From NCBI RefSeq assembly GCF_002196855.1, contig NZ_NIPW01000005.1, positions 228,347-292,346 of the forward strand: a stretch of 64,000 bases of DNA, written 5' to 3'. Below are positions 36,463 through 47,857 of this stretch, piece after piece; position 1 is the stretch's first letter, and every line of letters starts with the position of its first letter. The stretch is from Haematobacter genomosp. 1. GTDB taxonomy: Bacteria; Pseudomonadota; Alphaproteobacteria; Rhodobacterales; Rhodobacteraceae. The notes under the pieces were generated by a model. The model had not been told where the DNA came from. It was given only the letters and a program-made list of their open reading frames with translations, and did no database searches. The position numbers and the translations under genes are program-made.

Positions 36463-37803
36463 ATGACCGATCAGGATCGCCGACCCGACGGAGCAGCATC
36501 TCCTCCCTCTCCCGATGAGCCGGGGTATCCCGGCGGCGATTCTGGCGGCACCCGCCCCGACCCCGCCGCAGCGCAGCCAGGCACCGGCGCAGCCCATGAT
36601 CCCGGTCCGCATCCTGCCCATGGCGATCCCCCGGTCCACACCGGGGTGAACCATGGGGCGCACAACCATGGGGAGCACGGCCACCGCGAACACGGTCAAG
36701 ACACACACGCCTCCGGTGCGGACGGCGGGCATCACGATCATGGCTCGCCACACCCCGGAGCAGGCCACCCCGGAGCGGCAGCCCCGGAGCAGGCAACCCG
36801 CTCCACAAAGACAGGCCACACCGCAAAGGATGACGCGGCACATGACCACGGATCGCACGGGCACGGATCACACGGAGCACACGGGCACGAAGCCCATGAC
36901 CATTCCCACGCGCCGGCGGTGACGCGCTCCAACGAGAAGCGGATCCTCGTCGTCTTCCTGATGACGGCGGGATACGCGCTCGTGCAGGTGGTGGGCGGGC
37001 TGTTTTCGGGCTCGCTCGCGCTCATCGCGGATGCGGGGCACATGGTGTCCGACGCGGCGGCGCTGCTGCTGGCGCTTGTCGCCTACCGGGTTGCGCGGCG
37101 GGCGGCGAATGCGCGGGTCAGCTACGGCTACCACCGGGTCAGGGTGCTGGCGGCGCTGGTGAACGGCGGCTCGCTCCTGCTGCTCGTCGGCTGGATCGCG
37201 TGGGAGGCGGTGTTGCGCTTCCGCCAGCCGGTGGAGGTGCTGGCCGGGCCGATGCTCGCGGTCGCCGTGGTGGGCCTGCTGGTCAACATCGCAGGGGCGC
37301 TGATCCTGCATCGCGGTGGCCAGCAGGATCAGAACCTGCACGGCGCCTTCCTGCATGTGCTGGGCGATCTTCTGGGATCCGTCGGCGCCATCGCGGCCTC
37401 CATCGGCATCATGTTCACCGGCTGGATGCCGCTGGACCCGCTGCTCTCGCTTCTGGTGGCGCTGCTGGTGCTGCGCTCGGCCTGGCTGCTGGTGAAGGAC
37501 TCCGTGCTCGTGCTGCTGCAGGCAACCCCGAAGAACCTCGATCCGGGTGAAGTTCTGACCGAAGCCGTGCGCATCCCCGGCGTGGCGGAGGCCGCGCATT
37601 TCCACGCCTGGACCCTGACCGACACCACCATCGTCGCGACGCTCCACGTCACGCCCGCGCCCGGTGTCGATCCGCTGGACCTGCCGCCCCGCGTCAGCGC
37701 CCATCTGCGGAAGCGGTTCGGCATCGACCACGCAACCGTGGAAGTCGACCGCCCCGGTTCCATCCGCGCCACGGCGGAAGACACCCGCCCCGCAACCGCC
37801 TGA
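36463..37803 (+). CDS. cation diffusion facilitator with His-rich N-terminus
   Basis: A 446-residue CDF-family metal exporter. Residues 1-150 are a Pro/Gly-rich tail followed by many His-Gly, His-Asp and HGHGSHGAHGHE-type runs likely to bind Zn, Co or Ni. Then six helices, with metal-site motifs LIADAGHMVSDA (helix 2) and FLHVLGDLLGSVG (helix 5), and a cytoplasmic domain with HFHAWTLTD. The layout is like DmeF/CzcD proteins. ATG at 36463 was chosen from reading the His-rich region in frame. Confidence 0.9.
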   Translation: MTDQDRRPDGAASPPSPDEPGYPGGDSGGTRPDPAAAQPGTGAAHDPGPHPAHGDPPVHTGVNHGAHNHGEHGHREHGQDTHASGADGGHHDHGSPHPGAGHPGAAAPEQATRSTKTGHTAKDDAAHDHGSHGHGSHGAHGHEAHDHSHAPAVTRSNEKRILVVFLMTAGYALVQVVGGLFSGSLALIADAGHMVSDAAALLLALVAYRVARRAANARVSYGYHRVRVLAALVNGGSLLLLVGWIAWEAVLRFRQPVEVLAGPMLAVAVVGLLVNIAGALILHRGGQQDQNLHGAFLHVLGDLLGSVGAIAASIGIMFTGWMPLDPLLSLLVALLVLRSAWLLVKDSVLVLLQATPKNLDPGEVLTEAVRIPGVAEAAHFHAWTLTDTTIVATLHVTPAPGVDPLDLPPRVSAHLRKRFGIDHATVEVDRPGSIRATAEDTRPATA

Positions 37804-37813
37804 CCCCGGCCCC

Positions 37814-37981
37814 TAACAGGCTGCTGAAAAAGTCCTGAGGCGTCATGCCTATGCGCCGGAAATGGGAAAATCGACCCGGAAACGCCCGGAAGCATATGGA
37901 TTTCGTCAGATTGCGAACGATTTCCGCTCCAACACAGGCCAAATCCAACACAGGCCAAAAGCCTTTTCCAGCCGCCCGCTA
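37814..37981 (+). repeat. MITE-like inverted-repeat element, copy 4
   Basis: Begins TAACAGGCTGCTGAAAAAG and ends CTTTTCCAGCCGCCCGCTA. Interior blocks match copies 1, 3 and 6, with one internal duplication of CCAACACAGGCCAAA. CTAA flanks both sides (37813-37816, 37979-37982), a likely target duplication. It lies between the convergent CDF and tex genes, where it may terminate both. Confidence 0.8.
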
Positions 37982-37998
37982 ACGGCGCGCGCGCAGGC

Positions 37999-40413
37999 TC
38001 ACTTCCGCTTCATCGCCTCCAGCAGCGCCGCGCCAAGCGCGCTGTTGCCCCCGCCGTCTGCGCGATCCGCCGCGCCGCTCCGCGGGCTGCCTGCCTTCTT
38101 GCCATCCGACGGACTGCCCTTGCGCGGCTCGTTCTGGCCCGGTTTCCCCCTGCTTCCCGCGCCCCTTTCCCCCGTGCCCCGGTCGCCGATACCCCCGCCG
38201 CTCCGCTCCGCAGACCGCTCGCGCCCGGCTTCCGTCCCCGCATTGTCCTTCCGCATCGTCAGACCGATCCGCTTGCGCGGCACATCCACCTCCGTCACCC
38301 GGACAGAGACGACATCCCCCGCCTTCACCACCTCATGCGGGTCCTTGACGAACCGGTCGGCAAGCTGGCTCACATGGACCAGCCCGTCCTGATGCACGCC
38401 GATATCGACAAAGGCCCCGAAGGCCGCGACATTGGTCACCACACCTTCAAGCCGCATGCCCGGTCTGAGGTCGGAGATCGTCTCCACCCCCTCGGCAAAG
38501 GTGGCGGTGCGGAACTCCGGGCGCGGGTCGCGGCCGGGTTTCTCCAGCTCCGCCAGAATGTCCCGCACCGTCGGCAGGCCGAACCGCGCGTCGGTGAAAT
38601 CCGCCGGGTCCAGCCGCCGCAACGCCTCCGGCTCCCGCACCAGCGCCCGCAGGTCGCGCCCGCTGGCCGTGACGATCCGGCGCGCCACATCATAGGCCTC
38701 CGGGTGCACGGCGGAAGCGTCGAGCGGCTCCTTCCCCTCGCGTATCCGCAGGAAGCCCGCGCATTGCTCGAACGCCTTCGGGCCAAGGCGCGCGACCTTC
38801 AAAAGCTCCTTCCGGCTGGCGAAAGGCCCGTTCTCGTCCCGGTGCTGGACGATGGCCTGCGCCAGCCCCGGCCCGATCCCCGCCACGCGTGAAAGCAGCG
38901 GCCGCGAGGCGGTGTTCAAGTCCACCCCGACCCCGTTCACCGCATCCTCCACCACCCCGTCCAGCGCGCGGCCCAGCCGGTGTTCGTTCACGTCATGCTG
39001 ATACTGGCCGACGCCGATGGATTTCGGCTCGATCTTGACCAGCTCCGCCAGCGGATCCTGCAGCCGCCGCGCGATGGAAACCGCGCCTCGCAGCGACACG
39101 TCCAGCCCCGGAAATTCCTCCGCCGCCAGCGCCGAGGCCGAATAGACCGAGGCCCCCGCCTCCGACACGACCACCTTCATCGGCTTCTTGCCCTGCAGTC
39201 CGGCCAGCAGATCGGCGACCATCTTCTCCGTCTCGCGGCTCGCCGTGCCGTTGCCGATGGCGATGAGGTCGATGCCATGCCGCGCGATCATCGCCCCGAG
39301 CACCGCCTGCGCGCCCCGCAGGTCGCTTTTCGGCGGGAAGGGATAGACCGTCGCCGTCTCCAGAAGCCGCCCCGTCGCATCGACCGCGGCGACCTTCACC
39401 CCGGTGCGGATGCCCGGATCCAGCCCCAGCGTGGCCCGCCCGCCTGCAGGCGCCGCAAGCAGCAGATCGCGCAGGTTCCGGGCAAAGACGCGGATCGCCT
39501 CCTCCTCCGCCCGGTCGCGCAGCTCCCCGAACAGGTCGATGGAAAGCGTCGTGCGCAGCTTCACCCGCCACGTCCAGCCGGCCACGTCCGACAGCCACAG
39601 ATCGCCCGGCCCGCGCCCCGCGACCCCCAGCGCCGCGCGCACCATCCCCTCGGCCCGGCCCTGCCCCGGCGCGGCCTCGCTGTCCACCTCGAGGTCGAGC
39701 GTCAGGATCTCCTCGTTCCGGCCCCGGAACATGGCCAGCGCGCGGTGACCGGGGACGGATTTCCATGGCTCCACATGGGTGAAATAGTCGGAGAACTTGG
39801 CGCCCGCCGTCTCCTTGCCTTCGACCACGCGGGAGGCGACGCGCGCCTCCGCCCGCAGATGGTCGCGCAGCCGCCCGATCAGCGCCGCGTCCTCCGCGAG
39901 CCGCTCGGCGATGATGTCGCGCGCGCCTTCCAGCGCGGCCTTCGGCTCCGGCACGGCCTCGCTCACAAAGCCCGCGGCCAGCTCGGCGGGAACGGCCCGC
40001 CGGTCGGCAAGGATCGCATCGGCCAGCGGTTCCAGCCCCTTCTCCCGCGCGATCATCGCCTTGGTGCGCCGCTTGGGCTTGTAGGGAAGGTAGATATCCT
40101 CGAGCGCGGCCTTGGTCTCCGCGCCCGCGATCTCCGCCTCCAGCGCCGGGGTCAGCTTGCCCTGATCGCGGATGGAGCCGAGGATGGTCGTCCGCCGCGC
40201 GTCCATCTCCCGCAGATAGGCCAGCCGTTCCGCCAGCGTGCGCAGCTGCGTGTCGTCAAGCCCGCCGGTCGCCTCCTTGCGGTAGCGCGCAACAAAAGGC
40301 ACCGTGGCCCCGCCGTCCAGCAGCGCCACCGCCGCCGCCACCTGATTGGGCCGGGCCGATATGTCGCGAGCGATGGCTTGCGCGATACGGCGGGCAGGGT
40401 CGATGGGTGTCAT
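37999..40413 (-). CDS. tex: Tex-type RNA-binding transcriptional accessory protein
   Basis: An 804-residue Tex protein: Tex N-terminal domain (about 1-200; [30 protein letters not shown]), YqgF/RNase H-like domain ([18 protein letters not shown]), helix-hairpin-helix repeats ([18 protein letters not shown]) and an S1 domain ([18 protein letters not shown]). The last 85 residues are low-complexity, rich in Gly, Arg and Ser. Normally a chromosomal housekeeping gene; its presence here bears on whether the replicon is a chromid. ATG at 40413 follows AGGAG. Confidence 0.94.
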   Translation of the reverse strand: MTPIDPARRIAQAIARDISARPNQVAAAVALLDGGATVPFVARYRKEATGGLDDTQLRTLAERLAYLREMDARRTTILGSIRDQGKLTPALEAEIAGAETKAALEDIYLPYKPKRRTKAMIAREKGLEPLADAILADRRAVPAELAAGFVSEAVPEPKAALEGARDIIAERLAEDAALIGRLRDHLRAEARVASRVVEGKETAGAKFSDYFTHVEPWKSVPGHRALAMFRGRNEEILTLDLEVDSEAAPGQGRAEGMVRAALGVAGRGPGDLWLSDVAGWTWRVKLRTTLSIDLFGELRDRAEEEAIRVFARNLRDLLLAAPAGGRATLGLDPGIRTGVKVAAVDATGRLLETATVYPFPPKSDLRGAQAVLGAMIARHGIDLIAIGNGTASRETEKMVADLLAGLQGKKPMKVVVSEAGASVYSASALAAEEFPGLDVSLRGAVSIARRLQDPLAELVKIEPKSIGVGQYQHDVNEHRLGRALDGVVEDAVNGVGVDLNTASRPLLSRVAGIGPGLAQAIVQHRDENGPFASRKELLKVARLGPKAFEQCAGFLRIREGKEPLDASAVHPEAYDVARRIVTASGRDLRALVREPEALRRLDPADFTDARFGLPTVRDILAELEKPGRDPRPEFRTATFAEGVETISDLRPGMRLEGVVTNVAAFGAFVDIGVHQDGLVHVSQLADRFVKDPHEVVKAGDVVSVRVTEVDVPRKRIGLTMRKDNAGTEAGRERSAERSGGGIGDRGTGERGAGSRGKPGQNEPRKGSPSDGKKAGSPRSGAADRADGGGNSALGAALLEAMKRK

Positions 40414-41043
40414 TGCGGTCTCCTTGGCTCTCCCCTTCTCCATGACAGCGAAGGGCGCGGGGACGCAAGGCGGCACGATGGCCGGACGGCAAAACGCCGC
40501 CATCGGGGACCTGCGCCGGTCATACGCCAGCGCAGTCCGGCAGGGCGGTCGCCCCATCGCCCGGAGCAGGGCGACCCAATGCCGTGGTGAAAATGTGAAA
40601 ACGCCACACACGCATGGAGCGGGTAACGGAGCCGGCGATATGCCGAAGAGGGAGGACCTCACACACTCGCGGAGCGGATTCCGCCAGAAACGACCGCCGC
40701 TACGCGAGCTGAGCGGACCCGACCGGGCAGAAGTACTGCGGTTATCGCAACGGCTCCGCCCCCCACGCGCGGAGGAGATATGCGCACGGCAGCCTGATCG
40801 GCCGCACTTGCCTCCGCACCCTCTGCGCGCGGAGCAGATCCATTCCGGCGAGCGCTGATCCAGCACGCGTCAGCGCCTCCCGCTCTCGATGAGCAGATCC
40901 GTGACCTTGGCGCAGAAGACGTCCAACTCCGCGCCCCCGCATGGAGCGGACCCATTTCGCGTTATCGCCCCATCCACCCCGGGTAGCCCACAGGCGCGGG
41001 TGGAGCGGGCACGACAAAGGATTGCGAAACCATGAGTAACCTT
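40414..41043. other. non-coding region upstream of tex
   Basis: No gene is supported in these 630 bp on either strand. A minus-strand frame ending near 40870 reads LDVFCAKVTDLLIESGRR before a stop, which resembles the end of some protein, but nothing upstream supports it. Promoters for tex must lie near 40420-40500. Confidence 0.4.
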
Positions 41044-41207
41044 CAGCAGGCTACTGAGAAAGCCGGATATCGGCGCGGCCTCGCGTTGAAAGCCGGAAAA
41101 TCGGTCCGGTTCCGGCCAAAGCTTGCGGTTTCCGGGACGCTCTTCAACGATGTGGGGAAGGTCTCCGCCTCAGCGTAACCCCCGAATGCTTTTTCAGCAG
41201 CCTGTTG
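41044..41207 (+). repeat. MITE-like element, copy 5 (divergent subfamily)
   Basis: Ends are family-like (CAGCAGGCTACTGAGAAAG and CTTTTTCAGCAGCCTGTTG) but the interior has diverged, with only GCCGGAAAATCGGTCCGG clearly shared. It lies 54 bp before copy 6 in the gap between tex and the siderophore-interacting protein gene. Confidence 0.6.
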
Positions 41208-41261
41208 GCCCTCCCAAACACGCAGAACCGACCCTGCGTCAGCCCTGGGGATCGCCGGATT

Positions 41262-41409
41262 TGGCAGGCTGCTGAAAAAGTCCTGAAGTTTCATGCCTAT
41301 GCGCCTAAAATCGGAAAATCCGCCCGGAAACGCCCGGAAGCTGGATTTCGTCAGATGGCGAACGATTTCCGCTCCAACGCACACCAAAGCCTTTTTCAGC
41401 GGCCTGTGA
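41262..41409 (+). repeat. MITE-like inverted-repeat element, copy 6
   Basis: Begins GGCAGGCTGCTGAAAAAG and ends CTTTTTCAGCGGCCTG. The interior matches copies 1, 3 and 4 (TTTCATGCCTATGCGCC, TTTCGTCAGATGGCGAACG), with a short deletion making it about 148 bp. The following 217 bp up to the next gene hold only a small CGGACAT/ATGTCCG hairpin (41595-41614). Confidence 0.8.
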
Positions 41410-41626
41410 GGAGCGCCTCCGCACGCGCGGGGACGGGGCGGAAAGATCAGCATCTCGTCCACCGATCTCAGCGCGCCCGGGGATCCGGGCTGTGTGTGAT
41501 AGCACGTGGATCTTGTGAGCGCCTACACCCGCCGCGCGGTGGGGGCGATGCCCCGCCCTCTACCGCCAGCGGAGAGCATCCCGCCCGCCGGAAGCGGACA
41601 TGGCGCGATGTCCGTCGCGCAGAGCT

Positions 41627-42397
41627 TCAGTCGAAATGCTCGACCGCATCGGCAGCGCCCGCCACCCAGTAGCCCGAGGCCTTGACCCAGTGCTTCGGCA
41701 GGCCGCGCTCCTCCAGAAGATAGGCGCGGAGCGCCCGCGTCACCGAAGCCTCCGCCGCGATCCAGACGAAGCAGCGCGGGCCAAGATCCATCTCCCGCAG
41801 CGGGGCGAGCAGCCGCTCGGCCAGCACGGCCTCCGCCTCAGGGCGGTGGATCCAGCGGATATCGGTCGCGGCGGCGGTGTCGAAGCTCTGCTCGTCCTCC
41901 GGCCCCGGCACGGCGATGAGCGCGGCAACGGGCGTGCCCGCCGCCATCTCCTCGATCCGCCGCCCGATCGCGGGCAATGCGGTTTCATCCCCGATCAGCA
42001 GCCAGCGGTCGATATCGCCCGCGATGACCTGCGATCCGCGCGGCCCCCCGATGGTCAGTCCCGACCCCTCCACGGCAGAGAGCGCCCAGTCCGTCGCCGG
42101 TCCCGCCTCGTGCAAAGCGAAGTCGATCACCAGTTCCCCTTTGGCCGCGTCATAGCGCCGGGGCGTATAATCCCGCCGTTGCGGCTCGCCCTCGCCCGGC
42201 AGCATGATCTTCACGTGATCGTCCGGCGCGGCGCTGTAGAACCCCTCCAGCTCCGCCCCGGTCAGGGTGATGCGCTGCATATGCGGGGTCAGCCGCTCCG
42301 TCCGGGCCACGATCAGGTCACGGCGCTTCAACTCGTGGCGGATGCGCTCGATCCGCGGCTCGGCGTGCTGCGCGGCGATATCAGTCATGGTCTTCAT
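41627..42397 (-). CDS. siderophore-interacting protein (ferric-siderophore reductase)
   Basis: A 256-residue FAD-dependent reductase of the SIP/ViuB family. The FAD-binding block is RRDYTPRRYD; NAD(P)H-binding parts are WLLIGDETALPAIGRRIEEM and CFVWIAAEASVTRALRAYLL; the tail KASGYWVAG is typical. It releases iron from imported siderophores by reduction. No siderophore receptor or synthesis genes are near. An upstream palindrome may be an iron-responsive operator. Two ATGs (42397 and 42388) are possible. Confidence 0.9.
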   Translation of the reverse strand: MKTMTDIAAQHAEPRIERIRHELKRRDLIVARTERLTPHMQRITLTGAELEGFYSAAPDDHVKIMLPGEGEPQRRDYTPRRYDAAKGELVIDFALHEAGPATDWALSAVEGSGLTIGGPRGSQVIAGDIDRWLLIGDETALPAIGRRIEEMAAGTPVAALIAVPGPEDEQSFDTAAATDIRWIHRPEAEAVLAERLLAPLREMDLGPRCFVWIAAEASVTRALRAYLLEERGLPKHWVKASGYWVAGAADAVEHFD

Positions 42398-42484
42398 CCT
42401 TCCTGCCGCAGCGGCGCGGCCGATTCTGCAGGACCGACCGTTCCGCTGATCCCGCCTGTTGCCACCTCAGGGCGACAAATCGTA

Positions 42485-42503
42485 GTATTATTGTCAACAA
42501 TAC
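42485..42503. promoter_or_regulatory. near-perfect AT-rich palindrome upstream of SIP gene
   Basis: On the minus strand the 19 bp read GTATTGTTGACAATAATAC, an almost perfect palindrome including a TTGACA that could be a -35 box. It lies 88 bp upstream of the siderophore-interacting protein gene. An iron regulator (Fur, Irr or RirA type) is a natural candidate, but it matches none of their consensus sequences exactly. Confidence 0.5.
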
Positions 42504-42512
42504 CCGTCCGCG

Positions 42513-43766
<1,254 letters not shown>

Positions 43767-43978
43767 GCTGTCCTCCGGGTATTTCAGGGGATGAGCCGCC
43801 GAAGCGCGGGCGAAGTCAACCCGCCCCGCACCGCTGCCCCGCCTTTCTTCCGAAACCCCGGAGGCGCCCGCGGAGGGGGCGACATCCCGTTGGCCGAGCT
43901 TGCCGCGTTGCCGATCCTGTGCCGGAACGATGATACAGACCGCCTCCGAACCCCCGCTCTCCCCCGTCGCGGAGGAGA

Positions 43979-44031
43979 GCAATCGCCCGCCGCGCGAAGC
44001 TCCCAAATGGCGCAGCGTGGCGGGCGATTGC
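43979..44031. other. long perfect hairpin between GMC and pepT genes
   Basis: GCAATCGCCCGCC (43979-43991) pairs perfectly with GGCGGGCGATTGC (44019-44031), and the stem extends four more pairs inward including one G-T. It lies 211 bp after the GMC stop and 212 bp before pepT. No T run follows on either strand. It could end the GMC transcript or be part of a small RNA. The rest of the gap is featureless apart from repeat copy 7. Confidence 0.55.
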
Positions 44032-44104
44032 GGAAGCCAAAGGCGGCGGAGGCACCCGCGCGTGCCCCCTGCGTCATGAAAAATCGCAAAGACGCCAACG
44101 CCCC

Positions 44105-44244
44105 CCGCAGCCCGCCGAAACGATCCCGAAGCGTCATTTTCAGGCGCTGGCAACCGGACATCGGCCCCGGAAAGATCCGAGATCTGCAGACCTCCAGCCG
44201 GATCGCGAAGGATTTGCGCTCCCGCGCGGATCCGCAGCCTGCTA
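44105..44244 (+). repeat. MITE-like element, copy 7 (degenerate)
   Basis: The left part GCAGCCCGCCGAAAC-ATCCCGAAGCGTCAT aligns with the family start, the central CGGATCGCGAAGGATTTGCG with the TCAGATGGCGAACGATTTCC block, and the right end CAGCCTGCTA is intact. As in copy 1, the edge supplies a TAG stop (44242-44244), here for the GMC gene. Confidence 0.6.
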
Positions 44245-45837
44245 GCGGTTGTCCGACAGGATCATCGCCGCAGCCTTTTCCGCGATCATGATGGTCGGAG
44301 AGTTGGTGTTGCCGCTGGTGATCGTCGGCATGACAGAGGCATCCGCCACCCGGAGCCGGCCGATCCCCCTGAGGCGCAGCCGGGGATCCACGACGGAGCC
44401 GTCGTCCCCGCCCATGCGGCACGTGCCCGCCGGGTGAAAGATCGTCGTGCCGATCTCTCCCGCCGCACGACGCAGGTCGGCGTCGCTCTGGTAGTCCGGG
44501 CCGGGACGATATTCTTCCGGCTGGTATTGCGCAAAAGCGGGCTGGCTGGCGATCCTGCGCGTCAGCCGGATCGCGCGCGCGGCCACCTCCAGATCGCCCT
44601 CGGTCGAAAGGTAGTTGGGCCGGATCGCGGGCGGGCTGCGATAGTCGCCGTTCACCGCCCGCACCTCTCCCCGGCTCTCGGGGCGCAGGTTGCAGACGCT
44701 CGCCGTCATCGCCGGGAACGGGTGAACCTTGTCGCCGAACTTGTCGAGGCTTACCGGCTGGACATGGTATTCCAGATCGGGCGTTGCCTTTTCTGGGCCG
44801 GAGCGGGTGAAGATCCCCACCTGACTGGGCGCCATCGACATCGGGCCGGAGCGTTTGAGCGCATATTCCAGCCCGATCGACGCCTTGCCGAACAGCGAGG
44901 ACGCCTTTTCGTTCAGCGTGGGCACGCCCGTCACCTTGTAGACCAGCCGCAGTTGTAGGTGATCCTGAAGGTTGCCGCCAACGCCCGCCACCTCCCGGAT
45001 CGGGTCGATGCCCGCATCGCGCAGCGCCTCCCCCGGTCCGACGCCCGAGAGTTGCAGGATATGCGGGGAGCCGACCGCGCCCGCCGAGAGCACGACTTCT
45101 GCCCGCGCGCGTGCCACCTTCTCCTGACCTGCATGGTCATAGACCACGCCGGTCACCTCACCGCCTTCGACCTGCAGCCGCTTGACCTGCGCTTCCGTCA
45201 ACACGCGCAGATTGGGCCGGTTCATCGCGGGCCGGAGAAAGGCTTTCGCCGCGCTCCAGCGGATGCCGGACCGCTGGTTCACGTCGAAATAGCCGCCGCC
45301 CTCGTTCGTGCCCGTGTTGAAATCGTCGGTGCGCGGAATGCCCGCCTCCACCGCCGCGTCGAGAAAGGCGTCCAGCACCTTCCAGCGCACGCGCGCCTTC
45401 TCCACCCGCCATTCGCCGCCCGCGCCATGCAGGTCGGAGGCGCCCTTGTAGAAATCCTCCTGCCGCTTGAACACCGGGAGCACGTCGTCCCAGCCCCAGC
45501 CGGTGCAGCCGAGCTGCCGCCAGTGGTCGTAATCCGCCGCCTGCCCCCGCATGTAGATCATGCCGTTGATGGAGGAGGACCCGCCCAGCACCTTGCCGCG
45601 CGGATAGCCCAGCTTCCGCCCGTTCAGCCCCGGCACCGCCTCCGTCTGGAAACACCAGTCGGTGCGCGGGTTGGCGATGCAGTAGAGATAGCCCACCGGA
45701 ATGTGGATCCAGTGGTAGTTGTCCCTGCCCCCGGCCTCCAGCAGCAGCACCCGGTTCCTCGGGTCGGCGGAGAGCCGGTTGGCCAGAACGCAGCCCGCCG
45801 ATCCCGCGCCGATGACGATATAGTCGTATTCTTCCAT
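44242..45837 (-). CDS. GMC family FAD-dependent dehydrogenase
   Basis: A 531-residue GMC oxidoreductase like alcohol or choline dehydrogenases. The N-terminus has [14 protein letters not shown] and an LLLEAGG strand; GMC signature blocks are [14 protein letters not shown] and [18 protein letters not shown]; the C-terminus has [10 protein letters not shown] and [16 protein letters not shown] with the active-site residues. Substrate unknown. It lies 128 bp after the LIV-type permease genes on the same strand and may oxidise the compound that system imports, though the periplasmic or cytoplasmic site is unclear because no signal peptide is seen. Confidence 0.88.
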   Translation of the reverse strand: MEEYDYIVIGAGSAGCVLANRLSADPRNRVLLLEAGGRDNYHWIHIPVGYLYCIANPRTDWCFQTEAVPGLNGRKLGYPRGKVLGGSSSINGMIYMRGQAADYDHWRQLGCTGWGWDDVLPVFKRQEDFYKGASDLHGAGGEWRVEKARVRWKVLDAFLDAAVEAGIPRTDDFNTGTNEGGGYFDVNQRSGIRWSAAKAFLRPAMNRPNLRVLTEAQVKRLQVEGGEVTGVVYDHAGQEKVARARAEVVLSAGAVGSPHILQLSGVGPGEALRDAGIDPIREVAGVGGNLQDHLQLRLVYKVTGVPTLNEKASSLFGKASIGLEYALKRSGPMSMAPSQVGIFTRSGPEKATPDLEYHVQPVSLDKFGDKVHPFPAMTASVCNLRPESRGEVRAVNGDYRSPPAIRPNYLSTEGDLEVAARAIRLTRRIASQPAFAQYQPEEYRPGPDYQSDADLRRAAGEIGTTIFHPAGTCRMGGDDGSVVDPRLRLRGIGRLRVADASVMPTITSGNTNSPTIMIAEKAAAMILSDNR

Positions 45838-45875
45838 CTCGACTCTCTGGCTGGGCTGTCTGGATCAGATGTCCG

Positions 45876-45929
45876 GGGGGCCGTGACGGCCTCCCTTCTC
45901 GCGCGTGTCAGGGGCCCACGACGGGCCCC
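45876..45929 (-). promoter_or_regulatory. two hairpins between livM-like and GMC genes
   Basis: GGGGGCCG/CGGCCTCCC (about 45876-45894) and GGGGCCC/GGGCCCC (45911-45929) lie in the 128-bp gap. They may partially terminate or process the transporter mRNA before the dehydrogenase gene. Confidence 0.45.
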
Positions 45930-45965
45930 CTTCTTGCAGGGGTCTTGGCCCCCCTCTCGAAAAGC

Positions 45966-46976
45966 TCAGTTCTCGGCCTTGAACCCGAGGCTCCGGCCGA
46001 TGCGGGAGGCATAGAACTCCCCGATGATGCCGCGGCGGAACAGCAGCACGCAGACCATGAACACCAGACCCGTGACAATGGTCACCGGGAAGTCGGAAGT
46101 GGCGAGGTAGTTCTGCAGCGTCACCACAAGCCCCGCACCGAACACCGGACCGAGGAAGGTGCCGATCCCGCCCAGCAGCGTCATCAGGATGACTTCGCCC
46201 GACATCTGCCAGGCCACGTCGGTCAGCGTGGCGAACTGGAAGACCAGCGCCTTCAGACCGCCCGCCAGGCCAGACAGCGCCGCCGACATCACGAAAGCGC
46301 CGAGCTTGTAGCCCGCCGTCGAATAGCCCAGCGAGATCGCCCGGTTCTCGTTCTCGCGGATCGATTTCAGGATCATGCCGAAGGGCGAATGCACGAACCG
46401 CCAGATGATCGCCATGCCGATCAGGAACACCGCCAGCACGAAGTAATACATGTTGAGCGGCTGGTTGAGGTCGATCACCCCGAACAGATGGCCGCGCGGC
46501 ACGGACTGGATGCCGTCCTCACCATGGGTGAAGGGCGCCTGCAGACAGTAGAAGAAGAACATCTGGCTGAGCGCGAGGGTGATCATCGCGAAGTAGATGC
46601 CCTGCCGCCGGATGGCGATGGCACCCATCACCAGCCCCAGCAGCGCCGCCCCCGCGACCCCGGTCAGGATCGCAAGCTCCGGCGAAAAGCCCCAGACCTT
46701 CGCCGCATGGGCGGTGAAGTAGGCCGACCCGCCGAAGAAGGCCGCATGGCCGAAGCTGAGCAGCCCCGTATAGCCGAGCAGCAGGTTGAAGGCCGAGGCG
46801 AACAGCGCAAAGCACAGAAGCTTCATCACGAAGATCGGATAGACGTAGAAGGGCGCGGCCAACGCCAGCGCGAGCAGCACCAGCAGAAGCCCGATGCGGA
46901 TCGCGCTGGCCCGGGGGTGGACCGCGACGGACGCCGCCGCGGGAACGGAAGAACCATGTGCGGACATGTCAGGCAT
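45966..46976 (-). CDS. LIV-type ABC transporter permease (LivM-like)
   Basis: A 336-residue permease with about nine helices; the family blocks LLCFALFASAFNLLLGYTGLLSFGHAAFFG and SIRENENRAISLGYSTAGYKL are clear. It forms the channel with the LivH-like permease for import of an amino acid, amide or related compound. Two starts (46976 and 46967) are possible; the first overlaps the preceding gene by 8 bp. Confidence 0.9.
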   Translation of the reverse strand: MPDMSAHGSSVPAAASVAVHPRASAIRIGLLLVLLALALAAPFYVYPIFVMKLLCFALFASAFNLLLGYTGLLSFGHAAFFGGSAYFTAHAAKVWGFSPELAILTGVAGAALLGLVMGAIAIRRQGIYFAMITLALSQMFFFYCLQAPFTHGEDGIQSVPRGHLFGVIDLNQPLNMYYFVLAVFLIGMAIIWRFVHSPFGMILKSIRENENRAISLGYSTAGYKLGAFVMSAALSGLAGGLKALVFQFATLTDVAWQMSGEVILMTLLGGIGTFLGPVFGAGLVVTLQNYLATSDFPVTIVTGLVFMVCVLLFRRGIIGEFYASRIGRSLGFKAEN

Positions 46977-47856
46977 CCTTTCCGAAAAGTCCCGCCGGTC
47001 GCAGGAGCAGGACGATGGCCATGATGACGAAGATCACCATGTTGGAGGCTTCCGGGTAGAAGACCTTGGTCAGACCCTCGGCGATGCCCAGCATGTAGCC
47101 GGTCACGATCGCGCCGAGGATGGAGCCCATCCCCCCCACGACGACCACCGCAAAGACGATGATGATGATGTTGGAACCCATGAGCGGCGAGACCTGGTAC
47201 ACCGGCGCGGCCAGCACGCCCGCCAGCGCCGCCAGCCCCGCGCCGAGCGCATAGGTGAAGGTCAGCAGCAGCGGCACGTTCACCCCGAAGGATTGCACCA
47301 GCACCGGGTTTTCCGTCGCCGCGCGCAGATAGGCGCCGAGCTTGGTCTTTTCGATCAGCACCCATGTCGCGATACAGGCGATGAGCGAGGCCACGATCAC
47401 CCAGCCGCGATAGATCGGCAGGAACATGAAGCCGAGGTTGACCGCCCCCGTCAGCTGCGGCGGCGCCGGATAGGGCTGGCCGGAGGCGCCGAAGAAGTAG
47501 CGGAACGTCCCCTCGATCACCAGCGCCAGCCCGAAGGTGTAGAGCAGCCCGTAAAGGTGGTCGAGCTTGTAGAGCCGGGACAGCATGGTCTTTTCGATGA
47601 TTGCCGCAAAGGCCGCCACGATCAGCGGGGCAAGCAGCAGCGCGAACCAGTAGTTCAGCCCCAGCTTGGTCAGCAGCAGCAGCGCCACGAACGCGCCCAG
47701 CATGTACTGCGCGCCATGCGCGAAGTTGATGACCCGGAGCAGACCGAAGATCACCGCCAGCCCCAGCGACAGCAGCGCATAGAAGGAGCCGTTGATGAGG
47801 CCGATGAGCAACTGGCCCATAAGTGCCTGGATCGGCACGCCGAAGATTGTCGTCAT
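46969..47856 (-). CDS. LIV-type ABC transporter permease (LivH-like)
   Basis: A 295-residue permease with about eight helices. Signature parts are LLIGLINGSFYALLSLGLAVIFGLLRVINFAHG at the N-terminus, LRAATENPVLVQSFGVNV in the coupling region and VVVGGMGSILGAIVTGY near the end. It follows the ATPase gene by one base and overlaps the LivM-like gene, so the transport core is one transcript. Confidence 0.9.
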   Translation of the reverse strand: MTTIFGVPIQALMGQLLIGLINGSFYALLSLGLAVIFGLLRVINFAHGAQYMLGAFVALLLLTKLGLNYWFALLLAPLIVAAFAAIIEKTMLSRLYKLDHLYGLLYTFGLALVIEGTFRYFFGASGQPYPAPPQLTGAVNLGFMFLPIYRGWVIVASLIACIATWVLIEKTKLGAYLRAATENPVLVQSFGVNVPLLLTFTYALGAGLAALAGVLAAPVYQVSPLMGSNIIIIVFAVVVVGGMGSILGAIVTGYMLGIAEGLTKVFYPEASNMVIFVIMAIVLLLRPAGLFGKDA

Positions 47857-47857
47857 G

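Noticed and set aside
40659..40955. 98-residue minus-strand frame upstream of tex
   Set aside because: No recognisable domain and no conserved neighbour; treated as non-coding.
41443..41462. Second imuB trace suggested by DEMLIFPPRP on the minus strand
   Set aside because: The match to DELLIFRPEP is too short and lacks any following ImuB blocks.
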